Source: Calliopsis andreniformis (Eukaryota; Arthropoda; Insecta; Hymenoptera; Andrenidae). Taken from it: a stretch of DNA of 64,000 nucleotides. The position numbers and the translations under genes were made by a program. The notes beneath the pieces were generated by a model. The model made no database searches and was not told the origin of the DNA. It saw nothing but the letters and a program-made list of their open reading frames with translations. The stretch covers positions 14,946,157 to 15,010,156 of the forward strand of contig NW_027480429.1 in NCBI RefSeq assembly GCF_051401765.1, given 5' to 3'. How positions within the stretch are numbered: the first letter of the stretch is position 1; the number at the start of each line of letters is the position of its first letter. Below, piece by piece: positions 24,311-38,900 of this stretch.

Positions 24311-27300
24311 AAGTGAACGCCAGAAGCATAAAATCCAATATAAATACAACAGTTTTTCCATCGTATAAAACGAATAATTGCAACCAGTGTGAAAGCTATG
24401 GTCATTTCTACATTTCGAGCAACCTGGGCTTCACTCTAGGGCGTTGCTCCAAAAGATTGAATAGTCAGGGCCTTAGAAGTCAACGCCCGAAGCATAAAAT
24501 ACAATAAAAATCCAACCGGTTTTCCACCGTATAGCAGGAATAATTGCAGCCAGAGTGAAAGTAATGGTCATTTCTACGTTCCGGGCACCCTAGGCTTCAC
24601 CCTAGGGCGTTGCTCCTCCAGATTGAATAGCTGGCGCATTAGAAGTCAACGCCGGAAGCATAAAATACCATATAAATACAACAGCTTTGCCATCGTATAA
24701 AATGAATATTTGCAAACAGTGTGAAAGTAACGGTCATTTCTACGTTCCGAGCAACCCAGGCTTCACACTAGGGCGTTGCTCCACCAGATCGAATAGTTAG
24801 GGCCTTAGAAGTCAACGCCAGAAGCGTAAAATACAATAAAGGTGCAACAGTTTTTCCATCGTATAACAGGAATAACTGCAAACAGTGTGAAAGTAATGGT
24901 CATTTCTACGTACCGGGCAACCTAGGCTCCACTCTCCGGCGTTGCTCCACCAAATCGACTAGCTAGGGCCTTAGAAGTCAACGCCGGAAGCATAAAATAC
25001 AGAACAAATAGAACAGTTTTTCAATCGTATAAAACGAATAATAGCAACCAGTGTGAAAGTTATGGTCATTTCTACGTTCCGGGCAACCTAGGCTTCACCC
25101 CAGGGCGTTGTTCCACCAGATCGAATAGTTAGGGCCTAAGAAGTGAACGCCAGCTGCATAAAATACAATATAAATACAACAGTTCTTCCATCATATAAAA
25201 CGAATGATTGCAACCAGTATGAAAGTTCTGGTCATTTCTACGTTCCGGGCAACCTAGGCTTCACTCTATGGCGTTCTTCAACCACATCGAATAGCTACGG
25301 CCTCAGAAGTCAACGCCTGAAGCATAAAATACTATACAAATACAACAGTCTTTCCATCCTATAACAGGAATAATTGCAACCCGTGTGAAAGTGATGGTCA
25401 TTTCTACGTTCCGGGCAACCTCGGCTTCACTCTAGGGCGTTGCTCCACCAGATCAAACAGTTAGGGCCTTAGAAGTCAACGCCAGAAGCATAAGATGCAG
25501 TATAAATATAACAGTTTTTCCATCGTATAGAACCAATAATAGCAACCAGTGTGAAAGTTATGGTCATTTCTACGTTCCGGGCAACCTAGGCTTCACCCTA
25601 GGGCGTCGTTCCACCAGGTCGAATAGTTAGGGCCTAAGAAGTGAACGCCAGAAGCATAAAATTCAATATAAATACAACTGTTTTTCCATCATATAAAACG
25701 AGTAATTGCAACCAGTATGAAAGATATGGTCATTTCTACTTTCCAGGCAACCTAGGCTACACACTAGGGCGTTGCTCCAGCAGATTGAATAGTTAGGGCC
25801 TTAGAAGTCAATGCACGAAGCATAAAATGCAATAAAAGTACAACAGTTTTTCCATCATATAACAGGAATAATTGCAACCAGTTCGAAAGTGATGGTCATT
25901 TCTACGTTCCGGGCAATGTCGGCTTCACTCTAGGGCGTTGCTCCACCAGATCGAATAGTTAGTGCCTTAGAAGGCAACGCCAGAAGCATGATATACAATA
26001 TAAATATAACAGTTTTTCCATCGTATAAAATGAATAATAGCATTCAGTGTGAAAGTTATGGCCATTTCGAGGCTCCGGGCTACCTAGGCTACACTCTAGG
26101 GCGTTGCTCCACCAGATCGAATAGGTAGGGCCATAGAAGTCAACGCCAGAAGCATAAAATACAATAAAAATGCAATAGTTTTTCCATCGTATAGCATGAC
26201 TAATTGCAACCAGTGCGAAAGTAATGATCATTTCTACGTTCCGGGCAACCTAGGCTTCACTCAATGGCGTTGCTCCACAAGATCAAACAGTTAGGGCCTT
26301 AGAAGTCAACGCCGGAAGCATAAAATACAGAACAAATAGAACAGTTTTTCAATCGTATAAAACGAATAATAGCAACCAGTGTGAAAGTTATGGTCATTTC
26401 TGCTTTCCGGGCAACCTAGGGTTCACCCTAGGGCGTTGTTCCACCAGTTGGAATAGTTAGGGCCTAAGAAGTCAACGCCAGAAGCATAAAATACGACATA
26501 AATACAACAGCTTTTCCATCGTATAAAACAAATAATTGCAACCAGTTTGGTAGTGATGGTCATTTCTACGTACCGGGCAACCTAGGCTTCACTCTAGGGC
26601 GTTGCTCCACCAGATCGAATAGTTAGGGCCTAAGAAGTGAACGCCAGAAGCATAAAATACAATATAAATACAACAGCCTTTCCATCGTATAAAAGGAATA
26701 ATTGCACACAGTGTGAAAGTAATGGTCATTTCTACGTTGCGGGCAACCTAGGCTTCACTCTAGGGCGGTGCTCCACCATATCGAATAGCTACGGCCTTAG
26801 AAGCATACGCCTGAAGCATAAAATACAATAAAAATACAACGGTCTTTTCATCGTATAACAGGAATAATTGCAACAAGCGTGAAAGTAATGATCATTTCGG
26901 CGTTTCGGGCATCCTAGACTTAACTCTGAGGCATTGCTCCACCAGATCGAATAGTTAGGGCCTAAGAAGCCAACGCCAGAAGCATAAAATACAATATAAA
27001 TACAAAATTTTTTCCATTGTATAAAACGAATAATTGCTACCAGTGTAAAAGTTATGGCCATTTCTACGTTGCGGGCAACCTAGGCTTCACCTTAGGCCGT
27101 TGTTCCACCAGATCGAATAGTTAGGGCCTAAGAAGTGAACGCCAGAAGCATAAAATACAATATAAATACAACAGATTTTCCATCATATAAAACGAATAAT
27201 TGCAACCAGTGTGAAAGCTATGGTCATTTCTACATTCCGAGCAACCTGGGCTTCACTCTAGGGCGTTGCTCCAACAGATTGAATAGTCAGGGCCTTAGAA

Positions 27301-27320
27301 GTCAACGCCCGAAGCATAAA
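24310..27320 (+). repeat. Mixed satellite stretch before the large duplication
   Basis: About 18 monomers of many classes, including the diverged TTCGGCGTTTCGGG class at about 26795-26940 and a copy (26400-26620) of the TCTGCTTTCCGGG block also seen at 8140 and 18764. The monomer at 25143 with the CCAGCTGCAT variant recurs at 32446 and 41905. No short tandem higher-order unit is seen. Confidence 0.75.
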
Positions 27321-30300
27321 ATACAAAATAAATAGAACAGTTTTTCCATTGTATAAAACGAATAATTGCTACCAGTGTAAAAGTTATGGTCATTTCTACG
27401 TTCCGGGCAACCTAGGCTTCACCCTAGGGCGTTGTTCCACCAGATCGAATAGTTAGGGCCTAAGAAGTGAACGCCAGAAGCATGAAATACGATATAAATA
27501 CAACAGTTTTTCCATCGTATAACAGGATTAATTGCAACCAGTGTGAAAGTTATGGTTATTTCTACATTCCGGGCAACCTAGGCTTCACTCTAGGGCGTTG
27601 CTCCAACAGATTGAATAGTCAGGGCCTTAGAAGTCAACGCCCGAAGCATAAAATACAAAATAAATAGAACAGTTTTTCCATTGTATAAAACGAATAATTG
27701 CTACCAGTGTAAAAGTTATGGTCATTTCTACGTTCCGGGCAACCTAGGCTTCACCCTAGGGCGTTGTTCCACCAGATCGAATAGTTAGGGCCTAAGATGT
27801 GAACGCCAGAAGCATAAAATGCAATAAAAATACAACAGTTTTTCCACCGTATAACAGGATTAATTGCAACCAGTGTGAAAGTTATGGTTATTTCTACATT
27901 CCGGGCAACCTAGGCTTCACTCTAGGGCGTTGCTCCACCAGATCGAATAGTTAGGTCCTTAGAAGTCAACGCCAGAAGCATGAAATACGATATAAATACA
28001 ACAGCTTTTGCATCGTATAAAAGGAATAATTGCAAACAGTGTGAAAGTAATTGTCATTTCTACGTTCCGGGCAACGTAGGCTACACTCTAGGGCGTTGCT
28101 CCACCAGATCAAACAGTTAGGGCCTTAGAAGTCAACGCCCGAAGCATAAAATACAAAATAAATAGAACAGTTTTTCCATTGTATAAAACGAATGATTGCT
28201 ACCAGTGTAAAAGTGATGGCCATTTCTACGTTGCGGGCAACCTAGGCTTCGCCTTAGGCCGTTGCTCCACCAGATCGAATGGTTAGGTCCTTAGAAGTCA
28301 ACGCCAGAAGCATAAAATACGATATAAATACAACAGCTTTTGCATCGTATAAAAGGAATAATTGCAAACAGTGTGAAAGTAATTGTCATTTCTACGTTCC
28401 GGGCAACCTAGGCTTCACTCTAGGGCGTTGCTCCACCAGATCAAACAGTTAGGGCATTAGAAGTCAGCGCCCGAAGCATAAAATACAAAATAAATAGAAC
28501 AGTTTTTCCATTGTATAAAACGAATAATTGCTACCAGTGTAAAAGTTATGGTCATTTCTACGTTCCGGGCAACCTAGGCTTCACCCTAGGGCGTTGTTCC
28601 ACCAGATCGAATAGTTAGGGCCTAAGAAGTGAACGCCAGAAGCATAAAATCCAATATAAATACAACAGTTTTATCATCGTATAAAACGAATAATTGCAAC
28701 CAGTGTGAAAGCTATGGTCATTTCTACATTCCGAGCAACCTGGGCTTCACTCTAGGGCGTTGCTCCAACAGATTGAATAGTCAGGGCCTTAGAAGTCAAC
28801 GCCCGAAACATAAAATACAGAACAAATAGCATAGTTTTTCCATCGCATAAAACGAATAATAGCAACCAGTGTGAAAGTTATGGTCATTTCTACGTTCCGG
28901 GCAACCTAGGCCTCACTCTAGGGCGTTGTTCCACCAGACCGAATAGATAGGGCCTTAGAAGTCAACGCCCGAAGCATAAAATACGATATAAATACAACAG
29001 CTTTTCCATCGTATAAAACGAATAATTGCAACCAGTGTGAAAGTTATGGTCATTTCTACGTTCCGGGCAACCTAGGCCTCACTCTAGGGCGTTGTTCCAC
29101 CAGACCGAATAGATAGGGCCTTAGAAGTCAACGCCCGAAGCATAAAATACAATAAATATCCAACCGGTTTTCCACCGTATAGCAGGAATAATTGCAGCCA
29201 GAGTGAAAGTAATGGTCATTTCTAGGTTTCGGGCAACCTAGGCTTCACTCTAGGGCGTTGCTCCACCAGATCCAATCGCTAGTGCCTTTGAAGCCAACGC
29301 CAGAAGCATAAAATAAAGTAAAAATACACAATGTTTCAATCGTATAACAGGAATAATTGCAACAAGTGTGACGGTAAAGGTCATTTCTACGTTCCGGGCA
29401 CCCTAGGCTTCACCCTAGGGCGTTGCTCCTCCAGATTGAATAGCTGGCGCATTAGAAGTCAACGCCGGAAGCATAAAATACCATATAAATAGAACAGCTT
29501 TGCCATCGTATAAAATGAATATTTGCAAACAGTGTGAAAGTAACGGTCATTTCTACGTTCCGAGCAACCTAGGCTTCACACTAGGGCGTTGCTCCACCAG
29601 ATCGAATAGCTAGGGCCTTAGAAGTCAACGCCAGAAGCGTAAAATACAATAAAGGTGCAACAGTTTTTCCATCGTATAACAGGAATAACTGCAAACAGTG
29701 TGAAAGTAATGGTCATTTCTACGTACCGGGCAACCTAGGCCTCACTCTCCGGCGTTGCTCCACCAAATCGAATAGCTAGGGCCTTAGAAGTCAACGCCAG
29801 AAGCATAAAATACAATATAAGTACAAAAGTTTTTCCATCGTATAAAGCGAATAATTGCAAACAGTGTGAAAGTTATGGTCATTTCTACGTTCCGGGCAGC
29901 CTTGGCTTCACTCTAGGGCGTTGCTCCACCAGATCGAACAGGTGGTGACTTAGAAGTCAGCGCCAGAGGTATAAAATACAATATAAATACAACAGCTATT
30001 CCATCGTACAAGATGAATAATAGCAAACAGTGTGAAAGTAATGGTCATTTCTACGTTCCGCGCAACCTGGGCTTCACTCTAGGTCGTTGCTCCAACAGAT
30101 CAAATAGCTAGCGGCTTAGAATTAAACGCCAGAAGCATAGAATGCAATAAAAATACTACAGTTTTTTCCGTCGTATAACAGGAATAATTGGAACCAGTGT
30201 GAAAGTTATGGTTATTTCCACATTCCGGGCAACCTAGGCTTCACCGTAGGGCGTTGCTCCAACAGATTGAATAGTCAGGGCCTTAGAAGTCAACGCCCGA

Positions 30301-33300
30301 AGCATAAAATACAAAATAAATAGAACAGCTTTTCCATTGTATAAAACGAATAATTGCTACCAGTGTAAAAGTTATGGTCATTTCTACGTTCCGGGCAACC
30401 TAGGCTTCACCCTAGGGCGTTTTTCCACCATACCGAATAGTTAGGGCCAAGAAGTGAACGCCAGAAGCATAAAATACAATATAAATACAACAGTTTTTCC
30501 ATCGTATAAAACGAATAATTGCTACCAGTGTAAAAGTTATTTTCATTGCTACGTTCCGCGCAACCTAGGCTTCACTCTAGGGCGTTGCTCCACCAGATCG
30601 AATGGTTAGGTCCTAAGAAGTCAACGCCAGAAGCATAAAATACGATATAAATACAACAGCTTTTCCATCGTATAGAACGAATAATTGCAACCAGTGTGAA
30701 AGTAATGGTCAATTCTACGTTCCGGGCAACGTAGGTTTCACTCTACGGCGTTGATCCACCAGAGGGAATAGTTAGGGCCTAACAATTCAACGCCAGAAGG
30801 ATAAAATACAATATAAGTACAACAGTTATTCCATCGTATAAAATGAGTAGTTGCAAACATTGTGAAAGTAATGGTCATTTCTACGTTCCGGGTAACCTAG
30901 GCGTCACTCTAGGGCGTTGCTCCACCTGATCGAATAGTTAGGGCCTTAGAAGTCAACGCCAGAAGCATAAAATGCAATAAAGATGCAACAGTTTTTCCAT
31001 CGTATAACAGGAATAACTGCAAACAGTGTGAAAGTACTGGCCATTTCTACGTTCCGGGTAACCCAGGTTTCACTCAAGGGCGATGCTCCACCAGATCGAA
31101 TAGCTAGGGACTTAGAATTCAACGCCATAAGAATAAAATACAATATAAGTACAACAGTTTTTTCATCGTATGAAATGAATAATTGCAAACATTGTGAAAG
31201 TAATGGTCATTTCTACGGTCCGGGCAACCTAGGCGTCACTCTGGGGCGTTGCTCCACCACATCGAATACCTACGGTCTTAGAAGTCAACGCCAGAAGCAT
31301 AAAATACGATATAAATACAACAGCTTTTCCATCGTATAAAACGAATAATTGCAAACAGTGTGAAAGTTATGGTGATTTCTACGTTCCGGGCAGCCTTGGC
31401 TTCACTCTAGGGCGTTGCTCCACCAGATCGAACAGGTAGTGACTTAGAAGTCAGCGCCAGAGGTATAAAATACAATATAAATACAACAGCTATTCCATCG
31501 TACAAGATGAATAATAGCAAACAGTGTGAAAGTAATGGTCATTTCTACGTTCCGCGCAACCTGGGCTTCACTCTAGGTCGTTGCTCCAACAGATCAAATA
31601 GCTAGCGGCTTAGAATTAAACGCCAGAAGCATAGAATGCAATAAAAATACTACAGTTTTTTCCGTCGTATAACAGGAATAATTGGAACCAGTGTGAAAGT
31701 TATGGTTATTTCCACATTCCGGGCAACCTAGGCTTCACCGTAGGGCGTTGCTCCAACAGATTGAATAGTCAGGGCCTTAGAAGTCAACGCCCGAAGCATA
31801 AAATACAAAATAAATAGAACAGCTTTTCCATTGTATAAAACGAATAATTGCTACCAGTGTAAAAGTTATGGTCATTTCTACGTTCCGGGCAACCTAGGCT
31901 TCACCCTAGGGCGTTGTTCCACCAGATCGAATAGTTAGGGCCTAAGAAGTGAACGCCAGAAGCATAAAATGCAATAAAAATACAACAGTTTTTCCATTGT
32001 AAAAACGAATAATTGCTACCAGTGTAAAAGTTATGGTCATTTCTACGTTCCGGGCAACCTAGGCTTCACCCTAGGGCGTTGTTCCACCAGATCGAATAGT
32101 TAGGGCCTAAGAAGTGAACGCCAGAAGCATAAAATCCAATATAAATACAACAGTTTTTCCATCGTATAAAACGGATAATTGCAACCAGTGTGAAAGCTAT
32201 GGTCATTTCTACATTCCGAGCAACCTGGGCTTCACTCTAGGGCGTTGCTCCAACAGATTGAATAGTCAGGGCCTTAGAAGTCAACGCCCGAAACATAAAA
32301 TACAGAACAAATAGAATAGTTTTTCCATCGCATAAAACGAATAATAGCAACCAGTGTGAAAGTTATGGTCATTTCTACGTTCCGGGCAACCTAGGCTTCA
32401 CCCCAGGGCGTTGTTCCACCAGATCGAATAGTTAGGGCCTAAGAAGTGAACGCCAGCTGCATAAAATACAATATAAATACAACAGTTCTTCCAACATATA
32501 AAACGAATGATTGCAACCAGTATGAAAGTTCTGGTCATTTCTACGTTCCGGGCAACCTAGGCTTCACTCTATGGCGTTCTTCCACCACATCGAATAGCTA
32601 CGGCCTCAGAAGTCAACGCCTGAAGCATAAAATACTATACAAATACAACAGTCTTTCCATCCTATAACAGGAATAATTGCAACCCGTGTGAAAGTGATAG
32701 TCATTTCTACGTTCCGGGCAACCTAGGCTTCACCCTAGGGCGTTGTTCCACCAGGTCGAATAGTTAGGGCCTAAGAAGTGAACGCCAGAAGCATAAAATT
32801 CAATATAAATACAACAGTTTTTCCATCATATAAAACGAGTAATTGCAACCAGTATGAAAGATATGGTCATTTCTACTTTCCAGGCAACCTAGGCTACACA
32901 CTAGGGCGTTGCTCCAGCAGATTGAATAGTTAGGGCCTTAGAAGTCAATGCACGAAGCATAAAATGCAATAAAAGTACAACAGTTTTTCCATCATATAAC
33001 AGGAATAATTGCAACCAGTTCGAAAGTGATGGTCATTTCTACGTTCCGGGCAATGTCGGCTTCACTCTAGGGCGTTGCTCCACCAGATCGAATAGTTAGT
33101 GCCTTAGAAGGCAACGCCAGAAGCATAATATACAATATAAATATAACAGTTTTTCCATCGTATAAAACGAATAATAGCATTCAGTGTGAAAGTTATGGCC
33201 ATTTCGAGGCTCCGGGCTACCTGGGCTAAACTCTAGGGCGTTGCTCCACCAGATCGAATAGGTAGGGCCATAGAAGTCAACGCCAGAAGCATAAAATACA

Positions 33301-35950
33301 ATATAAATATAACAGTTTTTCCATCGTATAAAACGAATAGTAGCAACCAGTGTGAAGGTTATGGTCATTTCTACGTTCCGGGCAACCTAGGCTTCACTCT
33401 AGGGCGTTGCTCCACCAGATCGAATAGTTAGTGCCTTAGAAGGCAACGCCAGAAGCATAATATACAATATAAATATAACAGTTTTTCCATCGTATAAAAC
33501 GAATAATAGCATTCAGTGTGAAAGTTATGGCCATTTCGAGGCTCCGGGCTACCTAGGCTACACTCTAGGGCGTTGCTCCACCAGATCGAATAGGTAGGGC
33601 CATAGAAGTCAACGCCAGAAGCATAAAATACAATATAAATATAACAGTTTTTCCATCGTATAAAACGAATAGTAGCAACCAGTGTTAAAGTTATGGTCAT
33701 TTCTACGTTCCGGGCAACCTAGGCTTCACCCTAGGGCGTTGATCCACCAGAGGGAATAGTTAGGGCCTAACAATTCAACGCCAGAAGGATAAAATACAAT
33801 ATAAGTACAACAGTTATTCCATCGTATAAAATGAGTAGTTGCAAACATTGTGAAAGTAATGGTCATTTCTACGTTCCGGGTAACCTAGGCGTCACTCTAG
33901 GGCGTTGCTCCACCTGATCGAATAGTTAGGGCCTTAGAAGTCAACGCCAGAAGCATAAAATGCAATAAAGATGCAACAGTTTTTCCATCGTATAACAGGA
34001 ATAACTGCAAACAGTGTGAAAGTACTGGCCATTTCTACGTTCCGGGTAACCCAGGTTTCACTCAAGGGCGATGCTCCACCAGATCGAATAGCTAGGGACT
34101 TAGAATTCAACGCCATAAGAATAAAATACAATATAAGTACAACAGTTTTTTCACCGTATGAAATGAATAATTGCAAACATTGTGAAAGTAATGGTCATTT
34201 CTACGGTCCGGGCAACCTAGGCGTCACTCTGGGGCGTTGCTCCACCACATCGAATACCTACGGTCTTAGAAGTCAACGCCAGAAGAATAAAATACGATAT
34301 AAATACAACAGCTTTTCCATCGTATAAAACGAATAATTGCAAACAGTGTGAAAGTTATGGCGATTTCTACGTTCCGGGCAGCCTTGGCTTCACTCTAGGG
34401 CGTTGCTCCACCAGATCCAATAGCTAGTGACTTAGAAGTCAGCGCCAGAGGTATAAAATACAATATAAATACAACAGCTATTCCATCGTAAAAGATGAAT
34501 AATAGCAAACAGTGTGAAAGTAATGGTCATTTCTACGTTCCGCGCTACCTGGGCTTCACTCTCGGTCGTTGCTCCAACAGATCAAATAGCTACGGCCTTA
34601 GAAGTCAACGCCAGAAGAATAAAATACAATAAAGATGCAACAGCTTTTGCATCGTATAAAACGAATAATTGCATCCAGTGTGAAAGTTATGGTCATTTCT
34701 ACTTTCCGGGCAACATAGGCTTCACCCTAGGGCATTGCTCCAACAGATTGAATAAATAGGACCTTAGAGGTCAATGCCCGAAGCATAAAATGCAATAAAA
34801 GTACAACAGTTTTTCCATCATATAACAGGAATAATTGCAACCAGTTTGAAGTGATGGTCATTTCTTCGTTCCTGGCAACTTAGGCTTCACTCTAGGGAGT
34901 TGTTCCACCATATCGAACAGTTAGGGCCAAAGAAGTCACCGCCAGAAGCATAAAATGCAATATAAATATGACAGTTTTTCCATTGTATAAAACGAATAAT
35001 AGCAACCAGTGTGAAAGTTATGGTCACTTCTTCGTTCCGGGCAACCTAGGCTTCACACTAGGGCGTTGCTCCACCAGATCGAATAGTTAGGGCCTTAGAA
35101 GTCAACGCCCGAAGCATAAAATACAAAATAAATAAAACAGCATTTCCATCGTATAAAACGAATAATTGCAACCAGTTTGAAAGTGATGGTCATTTCTACG
35201 TACCGGGCAACCTAGGCTTCACTCTAGGGCGTTGCTCCACCAGATCGAATAGTTAGGGCCTTAGAAGTCAACGCCAGAAGCATAAGATACAGTATAAATA
35301 TAACAGTTTTTCCATCGTATAGAACGAATAATAACAACCAGTATGAAAGTTATGGTCATTTCTACGTTCCGGGCAACCTAGGCTTCACTCTATGGCGTTC
35401 TTCCACCACATCGAATAGCTACGGCCTCAGAAGTCAACGCCCGAAGCATAAAATGCAATAAAAGTACAACAGTGTTTCCATCATATAACAGGAATAGTTG
35501 CAACCAGTTTGAAAGTGATGGCCGATTCTACGTTCCGGGCAACCTAGGCTTCACTCTATGGCGTTCTTCCACCACATCGAATAGCTACGGCCTCAGAAAT
35601 CAACGCCTGAAGCATAAAATACAATATAAATACAACAGTCTTTCCATCCTATAACAGGAATAATTGCAACCCGTGTGAAAGTGATGGTCATTTCTGCGTA
35701 CCGGGCAACCTAGGCTCCACTCTCGGGCGTTGCTCCACCAAATCGATTAGCTAGGGCCTTAGAAGTCAACGCCAGAAGCATAAAATACAATATAAGTACA
35801 AAAGTTTTTCCATCGTATAAAACGAATAATTGAAAACAGTGTGAAAGTTATGGTCATTTCTACGTTCCGGGCAACCTAGGCTTCACTCTAGGGCGTTGCT
35901 CGACCAGATCAAACCGTTAGGGCATTAGAAGTCAACGCCCGAAGCATTAA
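27320..35950 (+). repeat. Large segmental tandem duplication, copy 1 (about 52 monomers)
   Basis: Matches the following 10 kb in order. Landmark pairs are 27467/36097 (offset 8630), 28629/37258 (8629), 30983/38948 (7965), 32114/41573 (9459), 33096/42555 (9459), 33971/43264 (9293) and 35472/45429 (9957). Each offset change is close to a whole number of monomers. Copy 1 keeps four monomers (about 29800-30460) absent from copy 2. It also has a local two-monomer duplication, with near-identical sequence starting at 33096 and 33428. Confidence 0.9.
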
Positions 35951-38900
35951 ATACAAAATAAATAGAACAGTTTTTCCATTGTATAAAACGAATAATTGCT
36001 ACCAGTGTAAAAGTTATGGTCATTTCTACGTTCCGGGCAACCTAGGCTTCACCCTAGGGCGTTGTTCCACCAGATCGAATAGTTAGGGCCTAAGAAGTGA
36101 ACGCCAGAAGCATGAAATACGATATAAATACAACAGTTTTTCCATCGTATAACAGGATTAATTGCAACCAGTGTGAAAGTTATGGTTATTTCTACATTCC
36201 GGGCAACCTAGGCTTCACTCTAGGGCGTTGCTCCAACAGATTGAATAGTCAGGGCCTTAGAAGTCAACGCCCGAAGCATAAAATGCAAAATAAATAGAAC
36301 AGTTTTTCCATTGTATAAAACGAATAATTGCTACCAGTGTAAAAGTTATGGTCATTTCTACGTTCCGGGCAACCTAGGCTTCACCCTAGGGCGTTGTTCC
36401 ACCAGATCGAATAGTTAGGGCCTAAGATGTGAACGCCAGAAGCATAAAATGCAATAAAAATACAACAGTTTTTCCATCGTATAACAGGATTAATTGCAAC
36501 CAGTGTGAAAGTTATGGTTATTTCTACATTCCTGGCAACCTAGGCTTCACTCTAGGGCGTTGCTCCACCAGATCGAATAGTTAGGGCTTAGAAGTCAACG
36601 CCAGAAGCATGAAATACGATATAAATACAACAGCTTTTGCATCGTATAAAAGGAATAATTGCAAACAGTGTGAAAGTAATTGTCATTTCTACGTTCCGGG
36701 CAACGTAGGCTACACTCTAGGGCGTTGCTCCACCAGATCAAACAGTTAGGGCCTTAGAAGTCAACGCCCGAAGCATAAAATACAAAATAAATAGAACAGT
36801 TTTTCCATTGTATAAAACGAATGATTGCTACCAGTGTAAAAGTGATGGCCATTTCTACGTTGCGGGCAACCTAGGCTTCGCCTTAGGCCGTTGCTCCACC
36901 AGATCGAATGGTTAGGTCCTTAGAAGTCAACGCCAGAAGCATAAAATACGATATAAATACAACAGCTTTTGCATCGTATAAAAGGAATAATTGCAAACAG
37001 TGTGAAAGTAATTGTCATTTCTACGTTCCGGGCAACCTAGGCTTCACTCTAGGGCGTTGCTCCACCAGATCAAACAGTTAGGGCATTAGAAGTCAGCGCC
37101 CGAAGCATAAAATACAAAATAAATAGAACAGTTTTTCCATTGTATAAAACGAATAATTGCTACCAGTGTAAAAGTTATGGTCATTTCTACGTTCCGGGCA
37201 ACCTAGGCTTCACCCTAGGGCGTTGTTCCACCAGATCGAATAGTTAGGGCCTAAGAAGTGAACGCCAGAAGCATAAAATCCAATATAAATACAACAGTTT
37301 TATCATCGTATAAAACGAATAATTGCAACCAGTGTGAAAGCTATGGTCATTTCTACATTCCGAGCAACCTGGGCTTCACTCTAGGGCGTTGCTCCAACAG
37401 ATTGAATAGTCAGGGCCTTAGAAGTCAACGCCCGAAACATAAAATACAGAACAAATAGCATAGTTTTTCCATCGCATAAAACGAATAATAGCAACCAGTG
37501 TGAAAGTTATGGTCATTTCTACGTTCCGGGCAACCTAGGCCTCACTCTAGGGCGTTGTTCCACCAGACCGAATAGATAGGGCCTTAGAAGTCAACGCCCG
37601 AAGCATAAAATACGATATAAATACAACAGCTTTTCCATCGTATAAAACGAATAATTGCAACCAGTGTGAAAGTTATGGTCATTTCTACGTTCCGGGCAAC
37701 CTAGGCCTCACTCTAGGGCGTTGTTCCACCAGACCGAATAGATAGGGCCTTAGAAGTCAACGCCCGAAGCATAAAATACAATAAATATCCAACCGGTTTT
37801 CCACCGTATAGCAGGAATAATTGCAGCCAGAGTGAAAGTAATGGTCATTTCTAGGTTTCGGGCAACCTAGGCTTCACTCTAGGGCGTTGCTCCACCAGAT
37901 CCAATCGCTAGGGCCTTTGAAGCCAACGCCAGAAGCATAAAATAAAGTAAAAATACACAATGTTTCAATCGTATAACAGGAATAATTGCAACAAGTGTGA
38001 CGGTAAAGGTCATTTCTACGTTCCGGGCACCCTAGGCTTCACCCTAGGGCGTTGCTCCTCCAGATTGAATAGCTGGCGCATTAGAAGTCAACGCCGGAAG
38101 CATAAAATACCATATAAATACAACAGCTTTGCCATCGTATAAAATGAATATTTGCAAACAGTGTGAAAGTAACGGTCATTTCTACGTTCCGAGCAACCTA
38201 GGCTTCACACTAGGGCGTTGCTCCACCAGATCGAATAGCTAGGGCCTTAGAAGTCAACGCCAGAAGCGTAAAATACAATAAAGGTGCAACAGTTTTTCCA
38301 TCGTATAACAGGAATAACTGCAAACAGTGTGAAAGTAATGGTCATTTCTACGTACCGGGCAACCTAGGCTCCACTCTCCGGCGTTGCTCCACCAAATCGA
38401 ATAGCTAGGGCCTTAGAAGTCAACGCCAGAAGCATAAAATACAATATAAATACAACAGTTTTTCCATCGTATAAAACGAATAATTGCTACCAGTGTAAAA
38501 GTTATTTTCATTGCTACGTTCCGCGCAACCTAGGCTTCACTCTAGGGCGTTGCTCCACCAGATCGAATGGTTAGGTCCTAAGAAGTCAACGCCAGAAGCA
38601 TAAAATACGATATAAATACAACAGCTTTTCCATCGTATAGAACGAATAATTGCAACCAGTGTGAAAGTAATGGTCAATTCTACGTTCCGGGCAACGTAGG
38701 TTTCACTCTACGGCGTTGATCCACCAGAGGGAATAGTTAGGGCCTAACAATTCAACGCCAGAAGGATAAAATACAATATAAGTACAACAGTTATTCCATC
38801 GTATAAAATGAGTAGTTGCAAACATTGTGAAAGTAATGGTCATTTCTACGTTCCGGGTAACCTAGGCGTCACTCTAGGGCGTTGCTCCACCTGATCGAAT

